Of a stretch of 64,000 nucleotides of DNA, positions 12,418-22,919 are shown piece by piece. The stretch's first letter is position 1; each line of letters starts with the position of its first letter. The position numbers were made by a program, and so were the translations under genes. Source of the DNA: Gigaspora rosea. Taxonomy: Eukaryota; Glomeromycota; Glomeromycetes; Diversisporales; Gigasporaceae. The notes beneath the pieces are model-generated. The model was not told where the DNA came from. It was given only the letters and a program-made list of their open reading frames with translations, and ran no database searches. The stretch is from positions 1 to 64,000 of the forward strand of contig QKWP01000197.1 of assembly GCA_003550325.1 (NCBI GenBank), read 5' to 3'.

Positions 12418-13053
12418 TTCTTGTTAAATATATATGTTTATTTAGAATTAAAATATGTCCATCACGTGAAACTACTGCTGTACGTGTGTATGTACGTACG
12501 CACGCATTATATACTGACTTTATGAGTGGTCTGTATGTGAAATGTTGCATAACAGTAGTGCATGCATACGAAAACAGATCTCATAAGAATGTCTTTGATG
12601 ACTTAATGGGTGATGTTGCGGAAGGCAAAAGTGAATCAATGTCCTCTCAGTATAAAGACGCAAAACCCTTAGACATTTTTGCAACTGAATCTAATATTTA
12701 GGGTCTCTTTTTAAGGATCTCAAAAAGTAAATTAATTATTGTGATTTTGAGTTAAAATAAATCTATGAATGCTCTATATATATTTGAAGACCGAATTCTT
12801 TGTAAAATTGTAATGTTATACTTTTTTTTGATCACCTGGCCTATATTCAAAAATATTGATATTTTGGTTTATTTTTTTTTGCTTTTTTGGGTGGTCAATA
12901 AAAATGGATCAGGTGGGTAAGAATAATATTTTGTATTAAAGCTAATCCGAAAACACTTTGTGAAATGCTATATTCATACCCTTCATACCCATTAAAATAC
13001 CGGGATCATTCTTTGCAGTCAAATGTTGATCAATACATTTAGGGAGCTGGTTA
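12418..13053 (+). repeat. dispersed 0.6-kb repeat, copy 1 (copy 2 at 43716-44325)
   Basis: This block aligns along its whole length, in the same orientation, with 43716-44325. Shared text includes GACTTTATGAGTGGT, GTAGTGCATGCATACGAAA, CCTCTCAGTATAAAGACGC and TTTAGGGAGCTGGTTA, with small indels between. Copy 1 has a 98-codon frame (12405-12701) whose counterpart is shifted and cut in copy 2, so the coding call is weak. The source family is unknown. The match stops at GGAGCTGGTTA in both copies. Confidence 0.85.
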
Positions 13054-13185
13054 AATAATTTTGGGGTCAAATTGACAATGAACATGCAGGGTCAATATGC
13101 AATATAAAACTGGTACATAACAAAAAATAAGCCTTGTGATCAATCTGTTTGTTTTTTTTAAAAGAAAAATATTTGGAGGATAATC

Positions 13186-13554
13186 ATGTCATCAATAGTT
13201 TTAGCTAATGCTTTATTAAGAGATATTAGTAACTGTTTTGAAAATGCAGATGATTATGATATAAATTTTTATGTTGGTGAAGAACCAGAAATCGAAATTT
13301 TTCAAGCACATTCTTTTATCCTACGTGCAAGGTCAGCTCAGTAAATTTTTGTGCTGCGTTATCTAATAATTGGGTAAAAAAGGAAAATGATAAAATTTCC
13401 TTTAGAAAACCAAATATTTCACCTAAGCTGTTTGGACCCATCTTAAAGTAAATTAAAAATTTTTTAATTTTTTTTTTCGAAAAATTTATATTTAACATAT
13501 CATATATCACATAGATATATGTATACAAGTAGCATTGAATTAAATATAAAGTAA
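13186..13554 (+). pseudogene. BTB-domain protein fragment with one intron
   Basis: ATG at 13186 follows AGGATAATC. The first frame runs to a TAA at 13342 and reads as the start of a BTB domain, with DINFYVGEEP and then FQAHSFILRARS. A +1 shift near 13335-13345 is needed to continue with FCAALSNNWVKKENDKISF and PNISPKLFGPILK. A GT-AG intron (13448-13514) then joins ILK to YMYTSSIELN, the place where related BTB genes read KYIYTG. The translation stops at TAA 13552-13554, so the second half of a normal BTB domain and any C-terminal TLDc or Kelch part is missing. BTB domains mediate dimerisation and Cullin-3 recruitment. One shift plus truncation make this a pseudogene, though the splice sites survive. 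Confidence 0.65.
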
Positions 13555-13599
13555 CCCAAATAATATAAAATCAATTATGATACTATGAATTGATTCATT

Positions 13600-13735
13600 C
13601 TGATTAAGCGTCAAATTCCTAAGAATAGTATCAGATGGAACAGTAATTTGTCGACCTTGACTGTCTGTGAAATATATCCTTGCTAGACGCTTTTAATCTT
13701 TGTTTGTCATTATTATTGGTGTAGATAACATATAT
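13600..13735 (-). pseudogene. short coding-like remnant, unrecognised
   Basis: Read on the minus strand, about 40 codons are open and look protein-like (ARIYFTDSQGRQITVPSDTI followed by LRNLTLNQNE). A stop lies just upstream. I do not recognise the family. It could be the decayed end of a neighbouring gene in opposite orientation to the BTB fragment. Confidence 0.3.
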
Positions 13736-14855
13736 GTAATCATTTATGTAAGAAAAATAACCATTTTAAGACATAATAACTTCGGAAGATTCATTGATAA
13801 AATCTGCAGATGACATTATTTCATAGTTTTTTTGTCCATATAGACGCGTAATAACTCACAGTTGCACATTATTTTGGAATACGCATGTACGATAATTTGA
13901 TTATTTTACTAATTTTGGAGGAAAAAATTACAACTACTAAAAACTTTCCTGCGATTTTATTCTTTCTTGGAGCATGTTATTTTGAGTCAAATATACAATT
14001 TTCAAAAAAAAAGAAATTTGACTTATACTATTTCACAAAGCTGCATTATACAGATAAATGATATCTGCAACGTACCGTAGTGATGCAATCCGTATAATAC
14101 GGATTACACAAAATTGAATCCGTATCAATACGGATTACGCAATCTGTATAGTTTGTATAGTTAACTACAGTGTTGTTAAAAGACTGGTCCAGTGAAGATC
14201 ACTGGAATTGGAAGAGTAACTGGAACTAACTAGATGAAACTAGAGCATATATAGGTTCCAGTGATAAGTTGTCACTAGACCTTCTAGTCATGTTTTTTTT
14301 TACTACTGGATGGAAGTTCCAGTGAGGTCCAGTGGGGTCCAGTGGGGTCCAGTGAGACCCGGCAAGTCAAAAAACATTTCAAAGTTTGATTAAACGCAAA
14401 GCTAATGCGGGAGGCTTCACTATAATGTGATCACAAATAAATAACCCATTAAACATATATATATTGTACACTGAAATTGCATTTTCCAAATCAACTTATG
14501 CTAAAAATTTATTATTAATTTTTAATTCATTGGCGTAAATAATGCTCATTAAATAAATTATTACATTCATTAAATAATTTTTATTCAATATTTTTTTTTG
14601 CAGTAAATAAACTATTACAACATACGCATAACCTATTTAAAATACAGTAGCATAAAAAATCTTAAAAAAATTAGGCCGAAAATATTATGCAAACTAAAAA
14701 CTAACTGGATCATTAAATACGATTCTATATGCAAATGTTAGTTTATGGTCATCTGTAATTTTACATACTATTTTCTAAATACAATTGTAAAGCAGTTTTT
14801 TCAATTGTTATTATTTCACGACAATGTCTTGTCGATTCTGAAATTCTAACATCAT

Positions 14856-15036
14856 ACTCTGTGCAGACGAGTATATACTATTTTTTTTTTTTTAAAAAAA
14901 AAAAGAATCAAATATTGTTTTCATAAGAAGTTCTGCAAATGCTCGTCTAGATACCTTACTCTGTGCAGACAAGTATATGCAGCTTTAAAAAAAAAAAAAT
15001 CAAATATTGTTTTCATAAGAAGTTCTGCAAATGATT
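14856..15036. repeat. 102-bp tandem duplication inside the hAT element
   Basis: Two adjacent units start ACTCTGTGCAGAC (14856 and 14958) and share TCAAATATTGTTTTCATAAG and AGTTCTGCAAATG. They differ mainly in the length of the poly-T/poly-A hairpin in the middle of unit 1. Confidence 0.85.
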
Positions 15037-15281
15037 GTGTTGGCACATAGGCTTACGCCAGGCACCAATACCTTGTACCATGCCAGTGCCTATGAGCACA
15101 AATGCATCAGACCGCCCGTGTCCACAAAAATGTGAAGGTTGTCTTATCATAAATTTGGACTATTTTATGTTAGGTTAATTCGACATGTGGGCGCAAAAGT
15201 GCCAACAAAATGATTTATGAGAATAGTTATGGGCAAAGTGCCAGAAGTGGCGCGAGGCACGTGCCGCATATGCAGACCCTA
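15021..15281. mobile_element. MITE-like block with GGGTCTGCA-type ends
   Basis: The left edge AGTTCTGCAAATG and right edge CATATGCAGACCCT are inverted relative to each other. Inner GGCAC/GTGCC blocks pair as well. The ends resemble those of the next element at 15345. The exact boundary and target duplication are not clear. Confidence 0.45.
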
Positions 15282-15344
15282 ATAATAATGTTAAAAAAAA
15301 ATTTAACAATGAATACGAGTATTGTTGAAATTTCCTATTTAAAC

Positions 15345-15451
15345 TAGGCTCTGCAAATGCCAGGTGTGCCTAGCGCATCAATATGTGCATATTGGCGCAC
15401 TAGCAACCCAAGCCTGCATGCCAGGCCCATGTCTAGCACTTGCAGACCCTA
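15345..15451. mobile_element. 107-bp hAT-type MITE
   Basis: Inverted ends TAGGCTCTGCAAATGC and GCACTTGCAGACCCTA are flanked by ATTTAAAC (15337-15344) and GTTTAAAC (15452-15459), an 8-bp duplication with one mismatch. The size, ends and duplication fit a non-autonomous hAT derivative. It lies inside the larger hAT element, upstream of its transposase. Confidence 0.75.
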
Positions 15452-15538
15452 GTTTAAACTTCAACACAATATTTTGTGAATGGGATCACGACGTGGCATC
15501 ATAGATTTCGGCACTTTCTAACCGGAATTAAGTATAAT

Positions 15539-15634
15539 CAGTAAAACCTCTAAGTGCACGCCTTCTCCAAAACATCAAATTTTGGCCTGAATGGTCCAAG
15601 TCTCCAAATGTGTGCATTCATAGAGGTTTTACTG
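15539..15634. mobile_element. 96-bp MITE, Tc1/mariner-pogo-like ends
   Basis: The inverted ends are CAGTAAAACCTCTAAGTGCA and TGCATTCATAGAGGTTTTAC followed by TG. The CAGTAAAACCTCT start is typical of pogo/Tigger-type elements. A TA follows the right end, but the left flank has AT, so the TA duplication is uncertain. Confidence 0.65.
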
Positions 15635-17380
15635 TAAATCCCGTTTTTATTCAGCCATTTCCTAAAAAATACAACCATTTTAGCTATATTCTTGTATATA
15701 AAAAATAAATTAAAAAGATTAGACTCATTGTTGTATAAAGCCTTATTTGAATTGCGCTTGTAGCTTAACATATATAAAAGAGGTTTCAAACTTTTTAAAA
15801 AAAAGGCAACTGTACTGCAAATATCTAATACGAATGGCACGGCGACACGCTGGTGGTCCTGAAAAACACAGGTTTACAAAAGATATTGTTATTCTTGGCA
15901 CAAAAGCTACGAATAAACACAATACATATGGTATATGCAAAGCTCTAAAAGATACAATAACTAATAAGAAAAATACAGTTCGAAACCATTTAAAAAGGTG
16001 TGAATACTTTCGTGCTAAACTGGGATCTCAAGAAGCAGTAGATGAATATTGTAACAAGACAGATAATAAGGAAGAACGGACTTCACCTATTTCAAAAAGG
16101 TGCTGAAATGCTGATTTATCTGGTATGTGATTTAGATTTAAAAATCAAACCATTATTATTATTATTAATTTTTTTTTTAAAAAAAAAGATAATAACACAA
16201 GTAACATGGCAACTGGTAACAGCACTTCATCACTCGCCAAAGCTGTTGACAACAATAAAAAATCTACGAATCCTATAGATAACGTTATAGTTTGAAATAT
16301 TACGGCAAAAGAAAAACCAAAGTTTGAGCGGCTATTACTCAGGATGACTGTATCAAATGGGTGGTCTTTTTGATGGACATCAGATCTGGCTACGCTTGAG
16401 TTTTATGAGTTCTTAAATCCAAATCTTATCCTCTCTCGTCAGTATGCTTTATCGAATCGCGTCCTTAAAGCTGAAAAAAATTTAGACCTGTCCCGTGATC
16501 AAAAATTAAAAAACGATAATGTTGGAGTTACTCTAATCTTCGACAGGTGAAAAAATATCTTGAAACAACATATATTTGGTTCATTACTTATCTTATCAAC
16601 TGGAGAATCTTTAGTTTGGAAAACAATCGACATAAGTTCAGAACGAGAACGAATGATTGAAATTATCCCTAAAATTGAATCAATGATTAATGAAACATCG
16701 ACAATAGGTGCTAAATTATTAGCTGTTGTTTCTGATAGTGCTCCGGCATATTCTGGTATGAGGTAAGTATTATTCAATTTAGTTGAATCGACAACTTGCA
16801 TAATCCGTGAATACAGTATAGATAGTTAGTTACTTTATGTTCGTCATATTTTATGGAACTTACCTATTGATAAAAAGAAAAACAAATAAAATTAGATGAG
16901 TCTCACAAAATATTATATGTTAAAGTAATTAAATATTGGACTTATGGGCCTCAAAAAAAATTATGCAGATCGTCAATTCAACTAAATCGAAAAGAGTGAT
17001 AAAGATTAATTAAAATAAAAAATATAATAAAAATTATTTTAAATAGGCGTCGGTTATGGGTAAAATACCCTCAAATCGTTTTCTTTCCTGTTTCGCCCAC
17101 CAATATAACCTTGCAGTCGAAGAAATCTTTAAAGAGTCCAATGAATTCAAAGTTGCATCCAATTAAGCTCTAAAAATAGTTGCATATTTTAATAATGCTA
17201 TTCATTTCTATTTTATTGGAAAACTTTGGAATATACAAAAAACAACATATGCGAAATATATTACCTTGATTTGTCCGGCAGATACTCGTTGGAATTCTTA
17301 TTCCTATTGTTTCAAAAGTCTAATAAAATCTCACCAGGCTCTACGAGTAAGGATTTTTATGATTATTCTTTTATTACCGG

Positions 17381-17566
17381 TATGCCATTTCCTACCAAAT
17401 CCGTACCTCAACCAAATTTGTATATTTCGATCCATCATTGATATTGATATCTTGTTATTGTACAAATGATTAGAATGATATCAAAAATCATTAGGTAACA
17501 AGATATAACGATGAATCAAAATATACAAATTTGATTGAGAACGAATTTGGTAGAAAAATGGCATAT
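17381..17566. mobile_element. 186-bp palindrome (MITE) inside a transposase intron
   Basis: The arms TATGCCATTTCCTACCAAAT (left) and ATTTGGTAGAAAAATGGCAT (right) begin a near-complete palindrome with shared inner text AAATTTGTATATTT. It lies wholly within the intron 17347-17605, so it would be removed by splicing. The flanking duplication was not resolved. Confidence 0.7.
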
Positions 17567-18459
17567 AGTTAATAATAATATATTTTTTTTTAATTCTTTT
17601 TAAAGAACTTAGCTACTGTGCACGAATTACCTTTGGACACTTCGACGCATAGTTCTGATGATAAATTAGGTCAATCATCAACTTCAACCCGCTTGGATGA
17701 ACTTTACCTACTGCGTAATATAACATCAATCCTGCTTAGTGATAGTTTTTGGCAATCAATAAAATTGTTACATTTTCTACTTCATCCTTATTGCGAAGCT
17801 CTCAATAAGCTACAATCAGATACCGCCTGTCTTCACGAAGTATTACAAGCTTTTGGGGGAATCTTTAAAATGTGGGAGGAACATGATGAAGAAGATTTAT
17901 CAGAATATATGATCTCACAATTAGAGCAAAAATGGAAACAATGGGGACAGCCATTATTACTATTAGCCTTTCTTTTAAATCCAAATATTCGTGTTACATG
18001 GTTTAATACTAACACTGAAAATTTAAATTTTACTTATCTTGCTCAGTTTATTACTTATTACTATAAAGCATGGTTTGGACGGCAACCAATTCGTATTTTA
18101 CTTGAATTTGAAATGTATAGGAAACGTAAATGTCCATTTGATTGTGAATCATACGAACAGTTTGAAGAAGATGTATTGGGATTTTGGGAATTCACCTCCT
18201 CCTTAACTAAAGAATTAGGCCCTTTGGCTATACGGCTATTTGGAATTTGTGTTAATGCAGCATCTGTAGAACGTTTATGGAGTTCAATGGGATTTCTTCA
18301 TACCAACCGAAGATGTTGCCTCAAGGTAGATATTATAATTAATTTGAAATTTTTTTTTAAAAAAAAAATTGATTTTTTAAATGCAGAACGATATAGTATT
18401 GGCTATGAGCCAAATTCGTGCCTCAATTAACTTTTCTCATCGAAAGAAACAAAAGCCTT

Positions 18460-19067
18460 GACCTCGGGTCCGATAGCATAGCGGTTATGCTCCGAGGTCG
18501 CAAATCGAAAGATTGCCGGTTCAAGTCCTGTGGACGGCGAACATGAATTTTAATAATTGGTGTAACAAACTCTGCAGGCTGAACTTGTTAGTTTCGATCT
18601 GCGATTTGGTTAACCGAAGTCACGAGCCGTAGTGAAGGCCATGTCACGAACTCCTAGCAGCATTTTCCGGTGGACCTTGGCCAGTCTGGATAGGTGGGTA
18701 CAGAAAGTCCAGGGTTAAAACTTGGACAAAATAAGCTGGTCGGACTTACGTCCTACCTAGCCAACTCTAGGCCGCGGATAAAGTAGTCCGAGTTGAACAT
18801 TCATAAAAATTGGGTTGGAGCCCACAATATCCGCATAAATGTCAGTGTGTCGGTAGTAATAGAAGGACCGTGAAACAGAGGGTTTAAATAGGCAACTTCT
18901 GTAGTTGGGTTGTAGGTATGGCAGCTAGTGTGGAACCTTCGGGCAGACCACTTAAATTAGGCACCAAAAGTGCACGTGTGGCTAGTTGTATCCTCATTCA
19001 TGTAACAAATATTACGTCCATACAGCTTAATAAAGAATTGAGACAAGGTCTCAGTTGTAAAATGCAA
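18460..19067 (+). mobile_element. tRNA-headed SINE, 608 bp, 13-bp target duplication
   Basis: The first ~75 bp (18464-18540) look like a tRNA: an A-box-like D arm (TAGCATAGCGGTTATGC) and a B-box (GGTTCAAGTCC). This is the internal RNA polymerase III promoter of tRNA-derived SINEs. The body is GC-richer than the surroundings and has no coding frame of its own. AAACAAAAGCCTT is present at 18447-18459 and again at 19068-19080, a perfect 13-bp duplication. Removing the insert and one duplication makes the hAT transposase frame continue (RKKQKPYNISL). The tRNA identity is not assignable because the acceptor stem does not pair cleanly. Confidence 0.8.
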
Positions 19068-19940
19068 AAACAAAAGCCTTATAATATATCACTTATTCTG
19101 ACTATTGAACGAGTAAATTCACAAGAATCAAATAATCTGAACGAACCTGATGATCTGATTGAACTGGACGCAAAAGACAATTCAGATATGGAATCTGATA
19201 GTTGGGAAGATCAACTGTGTGAATGGGAGCAAATGTTAGTAGATGAAGAAACTGCGATACTAGAAGATGAAGAGGTGGAACGTGAGGATAACGAATATAA
19301 CATGAGTAGTAATTTGTTAAGCAATCATACGCACCCCGCAATAGATCATATGGCAAAGTGGAATTTGAGAAATCTCTTTGGTCCATTATTTTTAAAACCA
19401 AAGTACATGAATATAGACGAGTAACATGGTTTTATTTGATAAAAGGGAGATTGCAGAGTATTAGAGTTGGATTTTGGGGCGAATATGTATTACAAAAGAT
19501 AAATAAATTTAAATAGATTTTATAAAATTAGACCCACCTCAATTTTTAGCCAGTTACGTGTAATAGTAAAATAAAAGTGCTTAAAGGTTCGATTCAAAGA
19601 GTTAAAAGAGTTAAAAGTCTGGTTCTGAGAACTCAGCACATATATTAAATAGTAAATGCATACATATGCAAAGTATGCTTATTGTTATATTTAAATGTTT
19701 AAATTGCAAGTTGAGTTCCAAGTTTGACTCGGGACCTGACTTTAATAAAATAGTCAAGGCAATCCCTACTTGCAACTGATTACTGATTAGCTAGCATACA
19801 TATCACATGTATCGTATTTTTATTGGCTAATATTATATTGGTTCCAGTTCCAGTGAAACTTCACTGGAACCACTGGAACACTGGAATTATCTGGACATCC
19901 AGTGAAGTTCCAGCTTCCAGTCAACAACACTAGTTAACTA

Positions 19941-20680
19941 TAATCAGTATAGTTTTAATAGTTGTCTACAATTAACTATGATTCGAGTAATTTGCTAATT
20001 TTTATTCCAACAGATGACATAACTTAAATTCAATTGTTGTGTATTATTAATAGTTAACAATAGTTTATCTATGTATCTTTAATAGTTAACTATAGTTAAC
20101 TACGTATTAGTATAGTTACAGTTATCTATAGTTTGAGTAACAGTTAATGCAATATGTTTACAATGATAGGATTTAAAACCACCAATAATCGATGCCAATA
20201 AGATCTTTGGAACAAGTGTAACGTGAAATTCACGTTTAAAAAAAAAACTGTCGATTTAGTCTATGAAACTACCTACTGCGCACTAACAAAATCTCTACAT
20301 TAACATAAGGTTTTATTACAGTACAGTATTTCGTTACTTTAAATATTGCACCTATTCGATTGTTTTGATTAATGTAGATAATCTGATTGGTGCATTTATC
20401 ACGACCCTACTGGGGTAGCTATTAACAGACCGTTTTCTTTATCACAAATGAACTTAATGCTGATATTTAATGCTGGTATTTCTTGAGTTCTTGCTACTAG
20501 CGGAGAGAAATGTTTCAGCAAATGGGTTTAGGATGTATGATTGTTCCTAATTTGTTCGATTATGTAATCTCATTATTTTTAATCATGTGCAAAATGGATT
20601 GGAACATTAAATAATATTAAATGATGAGAGCATACATCAAAAAGTCTTTATGAAACAAATGCATGGACTAAGTCTTGGAC
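19941..20680. other. AT-rich flank rich in GTTAAC palindromes
   Basis: No gene. TAGTTAACTA-like motifs recur at 19931-20130, the same motif used as the hAT insertion target, so the hAT element sits in a cluster of preferred or self-similar sites. The rest is unremarkable. Confidence 0.4.
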
Positions 20681-20823
20681 AATTGAACTTATAAACTGAA
20701 ATTATCAAACTTATATCTATCCTACTTTTTGATCTTGATTAACTTGAATTGATTTTTGAAATTTAAAGTATTAGAATCTTAGGCAATTATGTTTGTAACT
20801 GTTCATTATTGATACTTAGATTA

Positions 20824-21026
20824 TGGCGGTTTGCAAAAAGGTGTGACCTCTGTAGATCAATGTTATGTAAAATCACTAGAAATCAATCGATTATAGTAGA
20901 TTTGAGAATTTTAAATATGTCGAATAAAATATAGACGCTATTGATTGAAAATTATGATCAGTAGAGAATGAAATTTTTCCGCTATCAATATTACAAAATC
21001 AAGGTCACACCTTTTTGCAACCGGCA
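20824..21026. mobile_element. 203-bp MITE with TA duplication
   Basis: Inverted ends TGGCGGTTTGCAAAAAGGTG and CACCTTTTTGCAACCGGCA are bounded by TA at 20822-20823 and 21027-21028. It interrupts the kinase pseudogene between sequences that are contiguous at 42165-42200. A half element with the same end lies at 27751-27783. Confidence 0.8.
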
Positions 21027-21167
21027 TAATAAAGTCATGTTGAATATCTTGTTAACTTCCAGGATTTTTTTGACAATAATCTTTTTATTTATAAAATTTA
21101 TTATACCTGTAAAATCTTGATATATGCTAGTGGTAGTCCTTCAATACTATTGCTAATGCTTGCATTA

Positions 21168-22119
21168 TAGCTGTTTTCAAAAAGGTGTGAACAGGTGATT
21201 TTTATGACATACCCATATGGGGAATCGGAAAATCAGAAATTTAATAATAAACTTTTTTATCATTATTAGAGATGGGCATCACGCACTTATCAGTGCGAGA
21301 TGCTTAATCAGCACATATTTTAGGTTAAATAATTATTGACGGTCCATTGTAATTTTTTATTATTAGCCATGTAACAATTAAGCACCTCGTACTGATAAGT
21401 GTGTGATACCTTTTCTAATCATGATCATTACTGTTATATAAACAAATTATTGCAATTATATTATTTTGTTTTTATAATCGTATTAATATTGATGGCAGAT
21501 GCACTAGATACAAAACTTATATACAAAAGTGGGACTTGCTTTAGCTGTCGAAAGTGTTTATACCGTGGAATTGATTTGCAAACACAAAAATGGCAAATGT
21601 GATATTACAAATATGCTTATACACAAATTTTACGCCAAATTGGACAGAAGATCAAGTTTCTCTTGTTCAAAAAAAAAACTATTGCATTATAATTATTCGA
21701 TAACTCTAAAAGATTCTTTTAGATTTTAATTTTGTTCACGATGCAATAATGAGCTATCAAAATTGAATATAATCAAAAAAAAAAACATTCAGCAACTCTA
21801 AATGGGAGAAAGTTTTACTTTAAGAGATGTGTTAAAGAACTATAATTTTTAATTGATAAATAATTAATTTACTTTATAAAGCAAGACTCAATAATGATCA
21901 CCGTTTTTAGGAATTTATTAAAAATTTCTTTATTCACCTGTTAAAATCTACCTTTAACTTAGAATAGTATTATTTTTTTGAACTATAAAAACTATTTCTA
22001 TTGGAAAATTGGTGAGAATCTTTCTCTGTTAGAAGCGAGAGTAAAAAAAAAGAAGAAAATTGGAGAAATATCCTTGATATGGCGATCCCTGATCGTTCAC
22101 ACCTTTTTGAAAACAGCTG
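21168..22119. mobile_element. 952-bp non-autonomous Tc1/mariner-type element
   Basis: The ends TAGCTGTTTTCAAAAAGGTG and CACCTTTTTGAAAACAGCTG are inverted, with TA on both sides (21166-21167, 22120-22121). The interior is AT-rich with no transposase frame longer than about 65 codons, so it is non-autonomous or fully decayed. The ends share AAAAAGGTGTGA with the neighbouring 203-bp MITE, suggesting one family. It interrupts the kinase pseudogene. Confidence 0.75.
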
Positions 22120-22459
22120 TAATACAAGATGATATTTAGAATCATCTCGAATAATGAATAACTACTGATATTTCCTACATAAGGACACCAACACTATATA
22201 TGTCTGATTTTTATTAAATCTAAAAATCTATTTTTATTCCTTAAGCTTATTAAACTTTTTGGATCCATATATGGAATTATTCCCAAAAATTATTAAACTT
22301 GAGCTTGTTACTTAACATAATCTTTTTGAAAGTCCAATCTATAAGCTTAATACAATTTTGGTGAACAAATTTATTGTTTGGATGCTATTGAGATTATAAG
22401 TAGTTAAGATTAATAAATTGAAAGTAATAATAGCAGATTTTTTTTAAACCTATATTATG

Positions 22460-22911
22460 ATTACGATTCAGAGATCAATTTTAGCTTGCAGTATAAAATT
22501 TTTACAGTGAATAAATTAATAAATATATTATCACTATGAAATTTATATAAATTTTTAAAAAGAATGCACTGCTAATTTATAATACAGCTTTTATTAACCA
22601 AAAATGCTTTTAATAGTAACTTAAGAATATCTAATAGAAATTATCAATGGCCAAATTAGATTAATAATAATTTTTTATCTTTTTATACCAAAATTGAATA
22701 GCAAAAATAACTCATAAGACCAGTTTGATTTATAATAACAAGAATTACTTCATCATCACTAGCTTACAGAATTTATCTGCGGTTTGACTATGAAACTATT
22801 TATACTTAAGTGATGCCAAGTAAAATCTTGTAATGTTTTATGCGTTCAATAAGTTTTATAAACAGAATTTATAAAATTTATTTTTATGAATCAAGTATAA
22901 TAATGCTAAAT
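22460..22911. other. AT-rich spacer, nothing recognised
   Basis: AT-rich sequence with poly-T runs and no gene, tandem repeat or palindrome that I can support. Confidence 0.35.
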
Positions 22912-22919
22912 ATTATTAT

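Larger units (their letters stand above)
15834..19424 (+). pseudogene. hAT transposase, six exons, interrupted by a SINE
   Basis: Proposed exons: 15834-16099, 16202-16762, 17047-17346, 17606-18325 and 18387-18459, then 19081-19424 after the SINE. Exon 1 gives an N-terminal BED-like zinc finger (TYGICKA, then NHLKRC). Exon 2 carries the first catalytic block (LIFD at about 16537) and VVSDSAPAYSGMR. Exon 3 has CFAHQYNLAVEE and ADTRWNSY. Exons 4-5 hold the C-terminal dimerisation block, AASVERLWSSMG. The last part is acidic. Four GT-AG introns fit; those at 16763-17046, 17347-17605 and 18326-18386 restore family text exactly, and 16100-16201 is tentative. Breaks: TGA at 16293, 16371 and 16548, a shift near 17083-17097, TAA at 17164, and the SINE at 18460-19067. 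It is inactive, but the few breaks and clean splice sites suggest modest age. Confidence 0.8.
14168..19932 (+). mobile_element. 5.8-kb hAT DNA transposon with 8-bp target duplications
   Basis: The ends read CAGTGTTGTT (left) and AACAACACTA (right), an imperfect terminal inverted repeat. Subterminal CCAGTG/CACTGG clusters lie on both sides (14198-14360 and 19848-19920) and probably bind transposase. The flanks are GTTAACTA at 14160-14167 and again at 19933-19940, the 8-bp duplication expected of hAT. The target is itself palindromic (TAGTTAACTA), so the exact duplication could be shifted by a base or two. Inside are a decayed multi-exon transposase on the plus strand, a 102-bp tandem duplication, three MITE-like blocks, a palindrome within an intron and a SINE. 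The element ends look whole; the transposase does not. Confidence 0.85.
20683..22450 (-). pseudogene. protein-kinase pseudogene split by two DNA elements
   Basis: Segments 20683-20821, 21029-21165 and 22122-22450 align in order with 42050-42700 of the kinase-TPR locus. They cover the kinase C-lobe exon, its intron and the start of the TPR exon, on the minus strand. Shared text includes CCACATAAGGACACCAACAC, TGGATCCATATATGGAATT and GGCAATTATGTTTGTAAC. The N-lobe and TPR repeats are absent. Two elements with TA duplications (20824-21026 and 21168-22119) lie within it. Coding frames are disrupted throughout, and the copy is more diverged than the 40.8-43.6 kb locus, so it is an old duplicate. 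Confidence 0.8.

Noticed and set aside
12405-12701. 98-codon gene
   Set aside because: It needs a non-ATG start, lies in a dispersed repeat and is not conserved in frame in copy 2.
18464-18540. Functional tRNA gene
   Set aside because: A- and B-box-like parts are present, but the acceptor stem does not pair and the sequence is the head of a longer SINE with target duplications.
19102-19401. 99-codon minus-strand frame
   Set aside because: Antisense shadow of the last exon of the hAT transposase.
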